From Acidobacteriaceae bacterium (lineage in GTDB: Bacteria; Acidobacteriota; Terriglobia; Terriglobales; Acidobacteriaceae): a stretch of DNA of 33,122 nucleotides. The DNA lies in the NCBI GenBank assembly GCA_030038195.1, contig JASHPJ010000008.1, forward strand, positions 1 through 33,122, written 5' to 3'. The position numbers were made by a program, and so were the translations under genes. The notes beneath the pieces were generated by a model. That model was not told the DNA's origin. It saw nothing but the letters and a program-made list of their open reading frames with translations, and did no database searches. This document shows positions 1 through 6,806 of the stretch, one piece after another (position 1 is the first letter of the stretch; each line of letters opens with the position of its first letter).

Positions 1-240
1 TGGCAAAGAGCTTGTGAAAAAGTTTTTGGGCGCACCGGACCACTCCGGGACCCGCTCTCAGCATTGTAACTGGCCGGGACGGGGTCGGAGCTCCGACGGC
101 GGAGTTGAATCATCTGCAGCCTTTAGACGCACGGAGGGCAAAATCGGCGTTTTGGCGCTGCGGGCGCATGGCGGACAGGACGTATTTCCGGAACCAGGCG
201 TCCCGCGTCTAACCTGTGAGGCGGTATTCTTGCTCCAGCG
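1..240. other. Upstream region of moaDE, no supported gene
   Basis: No convincing complete gene is visible here. One frame reads through from the window edge and stops at 67-69, and another stays open to 256, but neither gives a protein I recognise, so a 3' end of an upstream gene is only possible. The region holds a perfect 14-bp palindrome, GTCGGAGCTCCGAC, at 84-97, which could be an operator or a hairpin. I see no molybdenum-cofactor riboswitch structure. GAGGCGG lies at about 218-224, too far from the ATG at 241 to be an ideal ribosome binding site. Confidence 0.4.
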
Positions 241-978
241 ATGCAGGTACGAGTGATCCCGTTCGGGGTTTTAAAAGACTGGCTGGGCAATGCGCCGGCG
301 GTGGTGGAGTTGCGCGAGGGTGCTTCAGTGGCTGAGCTACTTACGCGGCTGGGCGCGCGGGTTCCAGCGACCGCTTTGACGGGCATTGCAGTCAGCGTGA
401 ACGCGGAGTACGCCACGGCGGCGCAGGTGCTGCGCGAGGGCGACGAGGTGGGTCTGCTGCCGCCCGTCTCCGGTGGCGGTCCTGCGCGGCCGGCGGACGC
501 TTTGGACGAGAGCATGGGTGAGCCGGTACGGATTGCGCTTACGCGGGAGCCGATTGACGCCGAGCGGCTGGTGGCTGCGGCCAAGCACGGCGCGGACGGC
601 GCGGTGGTGGTGTTCGATGGCATCGTGCGCAATAACACCCGTGGACGGGCCACGCTGCACCTGGACTACGAAGCTTATGAAGAGATGGCGCTGAAACAGA
701 TGCGGCAGCTTGCATCCGAGGCGCGGGAGCGGTTCGGCGTGCGCCAGGTGACGATGGTGCATCGGCTGGGGCGGCTGGAGATTGGCGAGACGAGCGTGCT
801 GATCGTGGCGGCTTCGGCACATCGCGGGCCGGCGTTCGAGGCGTGCCGGTGGCTGATCGACACGCTCAAGCAGACGGTGCCCATCTGGAAGAAGGAGACG
901 TTTGCGAACGGCACGGTGTGGACTGCGGGCGAGCCGTTTCCAGCGGAGATTGCGGTAGACGGCGGAGGCGGGCAATGA
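241..978 (+). CDS. moaDE: MoaD-MoaE fusion, molybdopterin synthase
   Basis: The protein has 245 residues and joins both subunits of molybdopterin synthase, which adds two sulfurs to precursor Z (cPMP) to form molybdopterin in the cytoplasm. Residues 1-80 are a MoaD ubiquitin-like fold ending in the sulfur-carrier tail PPVSGG (Gly78-Gly79, followed by Gly80). Residues about 95-240 are MoaE: MVHRLGRLEIGE, SAHRGPAFEAC and VPIWKKE, the last holding the catalytic lysines of the family. In separate MoaD proteins the Gly-Gly is the free C terminus that becomes a thiocarboxylate. Here it is internal, so cleavage after GG is probably needed, as reported for mycobacterial MoaX. The stop overlaps the next gene by 4 nt (ATGA). 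No other Moco genes are in the window. Confidence 0.93.
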   Translation: MQVRVIPFGVLKDWLGNAPAVVELREGASVAELLTRLGARVPATALTGIAVSVNAEYATAAQVLREGDEVGLLPPVSGGGPARPADALDESMGEPVRIALTREPIDAERLVAAAKHGADGAVVVFDGIVRNNTRGRATLHLDYEAYEEMALKQMRQLASEARERFGVRQVTMVHRLGRLEIGETSVLIVAASAHRGPAFEACRWLIDTLKQTVPIWKKETFANGTVWTAGEPFPAEIAVDGGGGQ

Positions 979-1886
979 TGCGCAGGGGCTGGCTCGGCAG
1001 CGCGGTTCTGGCGCTGGCACCCGTGGCTGTACTGGCGCAGACGCCTACGTTCCACGTGGACGTGAAGCTGGTGAGCATCTTTGTCAACGTGACGGACCGC
1101 AATGGCGCCTTTGTGGGCGGGCTCAAGCGCGAGGATTTCGCCGTATTCGAGGACGGCCGGCCACAGGAGATTGCACTGTTCGAGCGCGAGGCGGACATGC
1201 CGCTGGACCTGACGCTGGCCATCGACACCAGCGGCAGCGTGCGCAAGGACATGAGCGAAGAGGCGCAGGCGGCGCGGCGTTTTGTGCACGCGATTCTGCG
1301 TCCGCAGGACCAGATGAGCGTGCTGCAGTTTGCCACCGACGTGCACGAGCTGACCGGGTTTACGAACCGGGAGGGGCAGATCGATCGCGCGCTGAACGAG
1401 CTGCGCGGCGACTGGGCGACGGCGCTGTATGACGCCATCTATGTCGGTTCAGACGGCCTGGGAAAGAAGCCGGGGCGCAAGGTGCTGGTATTGGTTTCAG
1501 ACGGCGACGACACGGCCAGGGACACGACCTACGCGCAGGCACTCGAAGAGGCGCTGCGCAACGAGGTGATGATTTACTCGATCATCGACGTGCCCATTGC
1601 GGCCAGCGCGGGGCGCGACACGGGTGGGGAACACGCGATGATCACACTGGCCGAGCAGACCGGCGGCAAATATTTCTACGTGGACGAGGGCGGGCTGGAC
1701 AAGGCCTTTGCGCAGGTGAGCGATGACCTGCGCACGCAATACCTGATCGGTTACTATCCGCACAACCAGGTGCCGGGCAACATCTTTCACCGGCTCACGG
1801 TGACCATTCCGCGGGCTGCGCCGGATGCGTTCAATATCCGGCATAAGACCGGGTACTATTCCGACGCGCCGGCGAAGGAAGATTGA
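975..1886 (+). CDS. Secreted VWA-domain protein, acidobacterial type
   Basis: The protein has 303 residues. An N-terminal signal peptide (basic MMRRGW, hydrophobic core, probable cleavage after VLA near residue 21) points to export. The segment after it (FHVDVKLVSIFVNVTDRNG, then REDFAVFEDG) is typical of the VWFA-related family expanded in Acidobacteria (TIGR03436-like). The VWA fold follows, with a metal-ion-dependent adhesion site DTSGS at 84-88, and the end carries the family-like YLIGYYP. The ligand is unknown; such proteins are thought to mediate envelope protein-protein contacts. The ATG at 975 overlaps the moaDE stop and has GGAGG at 964-968. The next ATG, at 978, is also possible. 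Translational coupling to moaDE is likely, but I see no functional link to molybdopterin synthesis. Confidence 0.88.
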   Translation: MMRRGWLGSAVLALAPVAVLAQTPTFHVDVKLVSIFVNVTDRNGAFVGGLKREDFAVFEDGRPQEIALFEREADMPLDLTLAIDTSGSVRKDMSEEAQAARRFVHAILRPQDQMSVLQFATDVHELTGFTNREGQIDRALNELRGDWATALYDAIYVGSDGLGKKPGRKVLVLVSDGDDTARDTTYAQALEEALRNEVMIYSIIDVPIAASAGRDTGGEHAMITLAEQTGGKYFYVDEGGLDKAFAQVSDDLRTQYLIGYYPHNQVPGNIFHRLTVTIPRAAPDAFNIRHKTGYYSDAPAKED

Positions 1887-1973
1887 GAGCTGCGGCCGCA
1901 TCGCGAGCGCCCGCATGAGTGGGCTTGCGGCGCATGGCGCATGGGTGCGACTCTCTTCGTCCTATTCTGCATC

Positions 1974-1979
1974 TAAAAT
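1974..1979 (+). promoter_or_regulatory. Putative -10 box (TAAAAT) of hfq
   Basis: TAAAAT lies six bases before the hfq ATG at 1986. A start of transcription about seven bases after this box would fall on the ATG itself. No Shine-Dalgarno sequence precedes the ATG, which fits a leaderless or near-leaderless message. No good -35 box is visible, so this is inference from position and sequence. Confidence 0.35.
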
Positions 1980-1985
1980 GACATT

Positions 1986-2285
1986 ATGACTTCGCCTTTA
2001 TCGAATCGCAGGCGTTCCAAGACGCCGCCGCCGGGGGAGACTGGACAGGAAGCGCTTTACCTGCGCTCGCTGAGCGACCGCCAGGTAATTGTCGCCATCA
2101 AGCTGCGCGATGGCGAGACGGTGCGCGGCTGGATCGAGTACTTTGACGACGCCATGCTGCGGCTGACGCGGGAAGGACAGCCGAATCTCTTCATTTATAA
2201 AAACCAGATTCGCACCATCAGCGAAGCGGGCAAACGGCGCAACCCGCGCTACACGGGCGACGCGGGGCAGGAGGCGATTTCGTGA
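1986..2285 (+). CDS. hfq: Hfq-like RNA chaperone (divergent)
   Basis: The protein has 99 residues. About 55 central residues align with the Sm core of Hfq: GQEALYLRSLSDRQVIVAI corresponds to the N-terminal helix and strand 1 (keeping the Gln of the U-binding site), RGWIEYFDDAMLRL to Sm1, and FIYKNQIRTI to Sm2. In classical Hfq, Sm2 reads YKHAIS; here the conserved His is Asn, and the arginine rim patch (RRER in E. coli) reads SDRQ. Basic, proline-rich N-terminal (RRRSKTPPP) and C-terminal (GKRRNPR) extensions flank the core. It probably forms a hexameric ring that binds RNA, but its proximal and rim surfaces may differ from the E. coli protein. Its stop overlaps the next gene's GTG start, so the two are likely translated together. 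Confidence 0.75.
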   Translation: MTSPLSNRRRSKTPPPGETGQEALYLRSLSDRQVIVAIKLRDGETVRGWIEYFDDAMLRLTREGQPNLFIYKNQIRTISEAGKRRNPRYTGDAGQEAIS

Positions 2286-3169
2286 GCGCGGAGACAGGGG
2301 ACCTGGTGTTTGTGCCCAGGGCTGCGGAGATTGCGCGCGAGGGCGGTGCGCGGCTGCGTGAGTTTCTGGCCGCCGGCGTGAAGACCGAGTACAAGGGCGA
2401 CGTGGATCTGGTGACGGTGGCCGACCGCACGGTGGAGAAGCTGATCCGCGCGCGGCTGGGCGAGGCGTTTCCAGAGCACGGCATCTACGGCGAAGAGGGA
2501 ACGCGGGAGCGGCTGGAAGCCGAGTACCGGTGGTACGTCGATCCGCTGGATGGGACGACGAATTTTGCGCACGGGTTTCCGCAGTTCTGCGTGTCGATGG
2601 GACTGGAGTGTCGACCTGTAGGTACGAAACCGGATGAGGATGGAACGCTGGTAGCGGCGGTCGTGTACGATCCCACGCGCAACGAGCTGTTTACCGCCGA
2701 GCGCGGGCGCGGCGCTTGGCTGAACGGGCGGCGGATGCACGTTTCGCGCACGCCGGTGCTGGCCGAGGCGCTGATTGCGACGGGCTTTCCGAGCCGCAAG
2801 CGCCATGCGAGCCCGAACATCCACTTCTATCACGAGTTCACGCTGCGCTCGCATGGGGTGCGGCGGGCGGGGTCGGCCGCGCTGGACCTGGCGTACGTGG
2901 CCTGCGGGCGGATGGACGCCTTCTGGGAGTTCAATCTCAACCCATGGGACACGGCGGCGGGAATCCTGCTGGTGATGGAGGCCGGCGGGCGTGTGACCGA
3001 CTTTGCGGGCAATCCCTTTCGGCTGGAGAGCAGGGAGATTCTGGCGTCGAATGGGCTGATCGGCGATGAGCTGGTGCGGTTCTTCGACGATATGTTTGCC
3101 GGGCGCGGCTTGGCGCCGATTCCCACGCCGCGGGAGTTTGCCCAGGCGCGCGCGGCGCGACAGGGTTGA
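2282..3169 (+). CDS. Inositol monophosphatase family protein (SuhB-like)
   Basis: The protein has 295 residues, a usual length for this lithium-sensitive phosphatase family. It has the metal-binding set: GEE at 70-72, DPLDGTTNF at 87-95 and NPWD with Trp222-Asp223. It therefore probably removes phosphate from a small substrate such as myo-inositol-1-phosphate in an Mg-dependent way. Exact specificity (inositol phosphate, fructose-1,6-bisphosphate, PAP or histidinol phosphate) cannot be read from the sequence. The GTG start at 2282 overlaps the hfq stop (GTGA), indicating translational coupling with hfq. E. coli SuhB also takes part in ribosomal RNA transcription antitermination, which makes pairing with an RNA chaperone interesting, but no such role is shown here. 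Confidence 0.88.
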   Translation: MSAETGDLVFVPRAAEIAREGGARLREFLAAGVKTEYKGDVDLVTVADRTVEKLIRARLGEAFPEHGIYGEEGTRERLEAEYRWYVDPLDGTTNFAHGFPQFCVSMGLECRPVGTKPDEDGTLVAAVVYDPTRNELFTAERGRGAWLNGRRMHVSRTPVLAEALIATGFPSRKRHASPNIHFYHEFTLRSHGVRRAGSAALDLAYVACGRMDAFWEFNLNPWDTAAGILLVMEAGGRVTDFAGNPFRLESREILASNGLIGDELVRFFDDMFAGRGLAPIPTPREFAQARAARQG

Positions 3170-3233
3170 CGGCGAAGATTCCCGCATCGCAAAATCGGCT
3201 GCGCAGGATTTGAACCGGACCGCTGGTGTGGTG

Positions 3234-3242
3234 TGCTAGTAT
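3234..3242 (+). promoter_or_regulatory. Putative extended -10 promoter of the ferredoxin gene
   Basis: TGCTAGTAT is an extended -10 element about 39 bases before the ferredoxin ATG. A TTGAAC lies at 3210-3215, but the 21-base spacer is too long for a standard -35, so the extended TG would have to compensate. A ribosome binding site GGAGAAA follows at 3268-3274. Confidence 0.35.
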
Positions 3243-3280
3243 CAGCGTCGTGAAGTAAGACCTTTGCGGAGAAACAAAAG

Positions 3281-3541
3281 ATGGCATACGTGATTGCAGA
3301 ACCCTGTATCGGCACGAAGGACACCGCCTGCGTGGATGCGTGCCCTGTCGATTGCATCCACCCGAAAAAGGACGAAGACGGCCACGCCGAGGCGGATCAG
3401 TTGTTCATCGATCCGGTTGAGTGCATTGACTGCGGCGCGTGCGTGCCGGCCTGCCCGGTGTCTGCCATCTTTGCGATGGACGACCTGCCGGAAAAGTGGG
3501 CGCACTTTGCCGAGAAGAACGCACAGCACTACGGGCGGTAA
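3281..3541 (+). CDS. fdxA: 7Fe ferredoxin, [3Fe-4S][4Fe-4S]
   Basis: The protein has 86 residues and is a soluble cytoplasmic electron carrier. Cysteines lie at 9, 17, 21, 25, 48, 51, 54 and 58. By analogy with Azotobacter ferredoxin I, C9, C17 and C58 would hold a 3Fe-4S cluster and C21, C48, C51 and C54 a 4Fe-4S cluster; C25 matches the free cysteine of that protein. The spacing C-x7-C-x3-C and the motif CIDCGACVPACP are the main evidence. The C-terminal helix (DLPEKWAHFAEKNAQHY) matches the FdxA type. It seems to be a single-gene unit, with a putative promoter before it and a terminator after it. The redox partner cannot be deduced. Confidence 0.93.
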   Translation: MAYVIAEPCIGTKDTACVDACPVDCIHPKKDEDGHAEADQLFIDPVECIDCGACVPACPVSAIFAMDDLPEKWAHFAEKNAQHYGR

Positions 3542-3576
3542 GCCGGTCTCTCTTTTCTTCAAGGTCTTTGAAAATG

Positions 3577-3623
3577 AACGCGCATCCTGCGCCGACGGGA
3601 TGCGCGTTTGTGTTTTTGTTTGC
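3577..3623 (+). terminator. Rho-independent terminator after ferredoxin
   Basis: An 11-bp perfect stem (AACGCGCATCC at 3577-3587 with GGATGCGCGTT at 3598-3608), a 10-nt loop and a following T-rich run (TTTGTGTTTTTGTTT) form a classical intrinsic terminator. It sits 36 nt after the ferredoxin stop and just before the end of the convergent toxin gene. Confidence 0.85.
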
Positions 3624-3661
3624 GCGACGCAGAGGGGATGGGGCTCACAGCGAGAAAGCAT

Positions 3662-4057
3662 CTACGCGAGAAATTCCATCCCCACATCGCGTGCCGCAAT
3701 GCGATCGAAGGTAACGGTCTTGCTGCACCCGGCGGTGCGCGCGGAAGCGGCGATCAGGCAGTCGGCAAAGTCGGCTTTGGTGAAACGGAAGTTTTGTGCG
3801 GCCCAGGCTACGGCGCGGGTGCTCTCTACGATTACCGTATCGAGCGAAAGCAGATCGGTGATTGCCTTGGCTACGATCTCGCGGGGCATGGCTTTGGTGC
3901 AGGACAACACCCACGCAATCTCAAGAATGGTGGCGATACCGATCCATCCTGGCTGTTCCGGCGTGAGCGATTGCAGCAGCACGCGCGCCTGAGCCGTCTG
4001 AACCGGGTCGTCTTTGAGCAGGAAACGAAGCAGGATGTTTGTATCGAGACCGATCAC
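3662..4057 (-). CDS. vapC: VapC-type PIN-domain toxin ribonuclease
   Basis: The protein has 131 residues, the normal size for VapC. It carries the PIN-domain acidic set: D5 in GLDTNILLR, E46 in TILEIAW, D99 in DFADCL and D118 in TFDR. Such toxins are Mg-dependent RNases that often cut tRNA or ribosomal RNA loops; the target here is unknown. Its ATG overlaps the antitoxin stop (ATGA), the usual toxin-antitoxin arrangement that keeps expression coupled. The partner is an AbrB/SpoVT-fold antitoxin. The convergent ferredoxin terminator lies just beyond its end. Confidence 0.9.
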   Translation of the reverse strand: MIGLDTNILLRFLLKDDPVQTAQARVLLQSLTPEQPGWIGIATILEIAWVLSCTKAMPREIVAKAITDLLSLDTVIVESTRAVAWAAQNFRFTKADFADCLIAASARTAGCSKTVTFDRIAARDVGMEFLA

Positions 4058-4341
4058 GCGGCCTCGCTGTCGGAGACTTTTTGCGCGCCGCTCTTCGTTG
4101 CCGCGTCCAGTTCGAAGGCGCGCCGGTGCAGCAGCTCGTTCATCTCCTCGTCGGTCTTAGGCAAGTCGAGTCCAGCAAGACTGCCCTCCAGTTCCAGAAT
4201 CGAACCAACCCGCCGTATCGTGAATTCGCCGCCTGGCTCCCCGAAAAAGGCTACCTTTTCGCCAGGTTTCAATCCCATGGCGTTTCTGACCTCAGCAGGC
4301 AGAGTGATCTGGCCTTTCGCTGTCAACTTAGCCTTGTACAT
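4054..4341 (-). CDS. vapB: AbrB/SpoVT-fold antitoxin (VapB-like)
   Basis: The protein has 95 residues. The N-terminal swapped-hairpin AbrB domain is clear: MYKAKLTAKGQITLPAEVR followed by LKPGEKVAF. The C-terminal half (ELEGSLAGLDLPKTDEEMNELLHRRAFE) is the acidic or amphipathic part expected to wrap around the toxin. The N-terminal domain normally binds its own promoter and represses the operon together with the toxin. I placed the start at 4341 because AGGAAAGGA lies just upstream of this ATG and the AbrB fold begins here; an upstream ATG at 4368 would add nine residues. A TATAAT-like box lies about 55 nt upstream. Confidence 0.88.
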   Translation of the reverse strand: MYKAKLTAKGQITLPAEVRNAMGLKPGEKVAFFGEPGGEFTIRRVGSILELEGSLAGLDLPKTDEEMNELLHRRAFELDAATKSGAQKVSDSEAA

Positions 4342-4394
4342 CCCAAATATCCTTTCCTGATGAGACATTCCTTACTTTCTGGCATTCTCCTTAC

Positions 4395-4400
4395 ATTATA
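4395..4400 (-). promoter_or_regulatory. Putative -10 box of the vapBC operon
   Basis: On the minus strand a perfect TATAAT lies at 4400-4395. A CTGCAA about 18 bases upstream is a weak -35. Downstream, the leader contains GTAAGGA twice (TGTAAGGAGAATG and AGTAAGGAATG), spaced like half-sites, a possible autoregulatory operator for the AbrB-type antitoxin. The operator role is inference. Confidence 0.5.
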
Positions 4401-4463
4401 GCGCTATTCCTTTTTATCTTGCAGCTCTACGTGGCGTAATCAAATGCGAAGATAGTAGTCGCG

Positions 4464-5237
4464 ATGGCCGTACTCAGCTCAGAAGCGGTGGTTTTGCGCA
4501 CCTGGCCGGTGCACGAGGCGGACCTGATTGTGAGCTTTTTCACCCGCGACTACGGGCGAATAAGGGGCGTGGCCAAGTCGGCGCTCAAGAGCCGCAGGCG
4601 GTTTGGCGGGGCGCTGGAGCCGATGACCGTTGCGCGGGCGTGGTTTGCCGAGCGGCCTCGGGCTGAGCTGGTGCGGCTGGACCAGTTGGAGATTGCACGG
4701 TCGCCGCTTTCGGGGCCGGTGGACCAGGCGCGGATGGCGGTGCTGAGCTTTTATGCCGAGGTACTGGACGAGTGTCTACCGGAACACGATCCGCAGGAGA
4801 CGGTCTTCCGGTTGCTGCTCTCGGTGCTGGAGCAGACGACGGCCGTCGAGCCGGAGCCCGCTGAGTCCGGAGCAGCCCAGCCATGGATGGCATTGACGTA
4901 TTTTTCGCTGTGGATGACGCGGCTGATGGGGCTGCTGCCGGATATCGGGCATTGCATGGCGTGCGGCGAGCTATTGCATGCAGCGGAGGTCTTTTTCAGC
5001 GGCTTCACGGACGGATTGTTCTGTGCGCTGCATCGCAATGGGAGCGCGAGCACGCTTTCACCGGACTCGTGGCAGCTTGCGCAGAAGATGCTGCGCGCGC
5101 CGGCGAGCGCGTTTGCGGGCGAGCGGTGGCCGCGCCGGCGCGGGCAAGATTTGCGGCGGTTTACGCTGCAGGCGCTGGAGCGGCATCTGGAGAAGAAGTT
5201 GCGGACGGCGGAGGCGCTGGGACGGTTGGGTGGGTGA
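4464..5237 (+). CDS. recO: DNA repair protein RecO
   Basis: The protein has 257 residues, close to the 240-260 of the family. RecO anneals single strands and, with RecR, loads RecA onto SSB-covered DNA in the RecF pathway. The N-terminal OB fold is recognisable: SSEAVVLRTWPVHEADLIVSFFTRDYGRIRGVAKSALKSRRRFGG. The helical domain follows, with a reduced zinc-binding region around residues 163-190 (CMACG and later FCALH), giving three visible cysteines and a nearby His. The ATG at 4464 is the natural start for this N terminus, though no strong ribosome binding site is visible. The next frame starts only four nt after its stop. It is divergent from the upstream vapBC pair. Confidence 0.93.
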   Translation: MAVLSSEAVVLRTWPVHEADLIVSFFTRDYGRIRGVAKSALKSRRRFGGALEPMTVARAWFAERPRAELVRLDQLEIARSPLSGPVDQARMAVLSFYAEVLDECLPEHDPQETVFRLLLSVLEQTTAVEPEPAESGAAQPWMALTYFSLWMTRLMGLLPDIGHCMACGELLHAAEVFFSGFTDGLFCALHRNGSASTLSPDSWQLAQKMLRAPASAFAGERWPRRRGQDLRRFTLQALERHLEKKLRTAEALGRLGG

Positions 5238-5241
5238 GACA

Positions 5242-5589
5242 GTGATTTTGTCAGTTGGAGAGCGAGTGCAATTGTCCGGTGGCTACGACATGGCGCCTCG
5301 ATGGCTTCAGGATCATTCAGTGTACAAGGGCAAAGTTGTCCGATTCATCCCGGGACAGAATGAAGAGCAGGCGGCTGTTGTAGAGCTCGATTCTCCGATT
5401 TCGGTTGATAGCACAACAGGAAAGATACTGGTTCTCGAGCTTCGCTATGCAGGTACGGTGTGAACTGAAACGAACATCGTTCATGTTGAACTATGCGACT
5501 TCGATCCAGAAGCTAAAGCTTGGAAGGATCGTAGACAAGGCAGGTGGGTTGAGTCGCACGCTACATGCAGCCGACTTCCGAATAGTTAA
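5242..5589 (+). pseudogene. Small conserved-type protein gene with in-frame TGA
   Basis: Reading from GTG 5242 gives 73 residues (beginning MILSVGERVQLSGGYDMAPRW) before a TGA at 5461-5463. The same frame continues without a break to TAA 5587-5589 with protein-like sequence: TETNIVHVELCDFDPEAKAWK, then DRRQGRWVESHAT. A 115-codon gene would result if the TGA were a sense codon, and TGG (Trp) is one base away. I remember small uncharacterised proteins with this layout and a Trp near this point, but cannot verify it. It may be a recent nonsense mutation, a sequencing error, or readthrough. Function is unknown. It starts four nt after recO and may be cotranscribed with it. Confidence 0.6.
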
Positions 5590-5664
5590 ATTGTGAAGAG
5601 CTTGATTGATCATCCGCCGCGCAATAACAGTGCATGCAAAACTGGGCCGCTTCCTGTGCTCGGC

Positions 5665-5673
5665 TGATAAAAT
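5665..5673 (+). promoter_or_regulatory. Putative extended -10 promoter of glyQ
   Basis: TGATAAAAT is an extended -10 element (TGn followed by TAAAAT) about 34 bases before the likely glyQ GTG start. No clear -35 is visible 17 bases upstream. The same TAAAAT core recurs before hfq, the 203-aa gene and argS. Confidence 0.4.
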
Positions 5674-5706
5674 TGAGTTTTCAGTTCTGATAAGAGAGAT
5701 TTGCCT

Positions 5707-6675
5707 GTGTCTGCTGCTCAAACTGTGCCTTCGTTGAAGGTTTCTGCTCTTACCTTTCAGGATTTGCTGTTCCGACTGCAGGCCTTCTGGGCCGCGCGCG
5801 GGTGCATTCTGCAGCAGCCCTACGACGTGGAGGTGGGCGCGGGCACCATGGCGCCGGAGACCTTTCTGCGCGTGCTAGGGCCGAAACCCTACAAGGTGGG
5901 CTATGCGCAGCCTTCGCGGCGGCCGGCCGACGGGCGCTATGGCGAGAATCCCAATCGGCTGTTCAAGCATACGCAGTTTCAGTTGATCCTGAAGCCGCCG
6001 CCGGTGAATGTGCAGGAGCTCTATCTCGAATCGCTCGAGGCGATGGGGATCGACCTGAAGAAGCACGACCTGAAGTTCGAGGAAGACAACTGGGAGTGGC
6101 CGGCAGGCGGCGCGTGGGGCGTGGGCTGGCAGGTGATGCTGGACGGCCTCGAAATTACGCAGTTCACCTACTTTCAGCAGTGCGGCGGGCTGGATCTCGA
6201 TCCCATCTGCGCAGAGCTGACGTATGGCATGGAGCGCATTGCAGCCTTCTTGCAGGATGTGGACTCGATCTACGACATCGTGTGGGCGCGCGATCCGGAT
6301 ACAGGCGCGGCGGTGACCTACGGCGACGTGCGCTGGGGAGAGGAATTGCAGTTCTCGGTGTACAACTTCGAGTTTGCGGAGATCGACAAGCTGTGGACGC
6401 ACTTCAATCTCTACGAGCAGGAAGCGCAGACGCTGCTGGCGCAGGCGAACGCCCTGCTTTCAGATGAGAAGGCGAGCACGAAGGAGAAGAAACGGTTTCC
6501 GCTGCTAGCGACGTATGAGCTGGCGCTGAAGTGCTCGCACCTGTTCAACTTGCTGGACGCGCGCGGGGCGATCAGCGTGACCGAGCGCGTGGGCGTGATT
6601 GGCAGGATTCGGGCGCTGGCGGTGGGCGTGGCCAAGGTGTATGCGCAACAGCAGCTTCTAGCTGCTAGCTCCTAG
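5707..6675 (+). CDS. glyQ: Glycyl-tRNA synthetase alpha subunit
   Basis: The protein has 322 residues (E. coli GlyQ 303). It is the catalytic alpha subunit of the alpha2-beta2 bacterial GlyRS, charging tRNA-Gly in the cytoplasm. Diagnostic sequence is present throughout: [76 protein letters not shown] and [10 protein letters not shown] chose GTG 5707 because AGAGAG at 5693-5698 sits eight bases before it; a TTG at 5701 is too close to that site. The last residues (QQQLLAASS) are encoded by a CTAG-rich repeat that overlaps the stop codon, so the C-terminal tail has probably been replaced or extended by repeat DNA. glyS follows after 131 nt. Confidence 0.95.
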   Translation: MSAAQTVPSLKVSALTFQDLLFRLQAFWAARGCILQQPYDVEVGAGTMAPETFLRVLGPKPYKVGYAQPSRRPADGRYGENPNRLFKHTQFQLILKPPPVNVQELYLESLEAMGIDLKKHDLKFEEDNWEWPAGGAWGVGWQVMLDGLEITQFTYFQQCGGLDLDPICAELTYGMERIAAFLQDVDSIYDIVWARDPDTGAAVTYGDVRWGEELQFSVYNFEFAEIDKLWTHFNLYEQEAQTLLAQANALLSDEKASTKEKKRFPLLATYELALKCSHLFNLLDARGAISVTERVGVIGRIRALAVGVAKVYAQQQLLAASS

Positions 6676-6686
6676 CCGCTAGCTTG
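6653..6686 (+). repeat. CTAG-rich 3'-end repeat, copy 1
   Basis: The run AGCTTCTAGCTGCTAGCTCC followed by TAGCCGCTAGC covers the last glyQ codons and its stop. It is an inverted partner of the copy at 6769-6797: 24 bases pair with two mismatches, so the glyQ-glyS gap could fold into a long hairpin. Further copies in the same orientation relative to their gene lie after the LamG gene (16742-16770) and argS (22084-22113). Confidence 0.75.
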
Positions 6687-6768
6687 TGCGTGCCTGCAAT
6701 GTGATCATGATTTCAGTTTTGAGTTTTCTGGCGGCGAAGATGGATGCAGCTTCGGGCCGCATGATGTA

Positions 6769-6797
6769 GCTGGGAGCTAGTAGCTAGAAGCTTTGAG
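6769..6797 (-). repeat. CTAG-rich repeat, copy 2 (inverted)
   Basis: GCTGGGAGCTAGTAGCTAGA, continuing into AGCTTTGAG, is the reverse complement of the glyQ-end copy with few changes. It ends 9 nt before the glyS ATG, next to the GAGAAAGAG ribosome binding site, so a hairpin with copy 1 could affect glyS translation. This is inference. Confidence 0.7.
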
Positions 6798-6806
6798 AAA
6801 GAGTTT

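Noticed and set aside
14..256. An 80-codon open frame at the window start
   Set aside because: It overlaps the moaDE start, has no recognisable sequence, and contains the 14-bp palindrome; more likely chance.
5590..5706. A T-box or glycine riboswitch before glyQ
   Set aside because: The leader is only about 30 nt after the putative -10 and shows no T-box sequence or glycine aptamer pairing.
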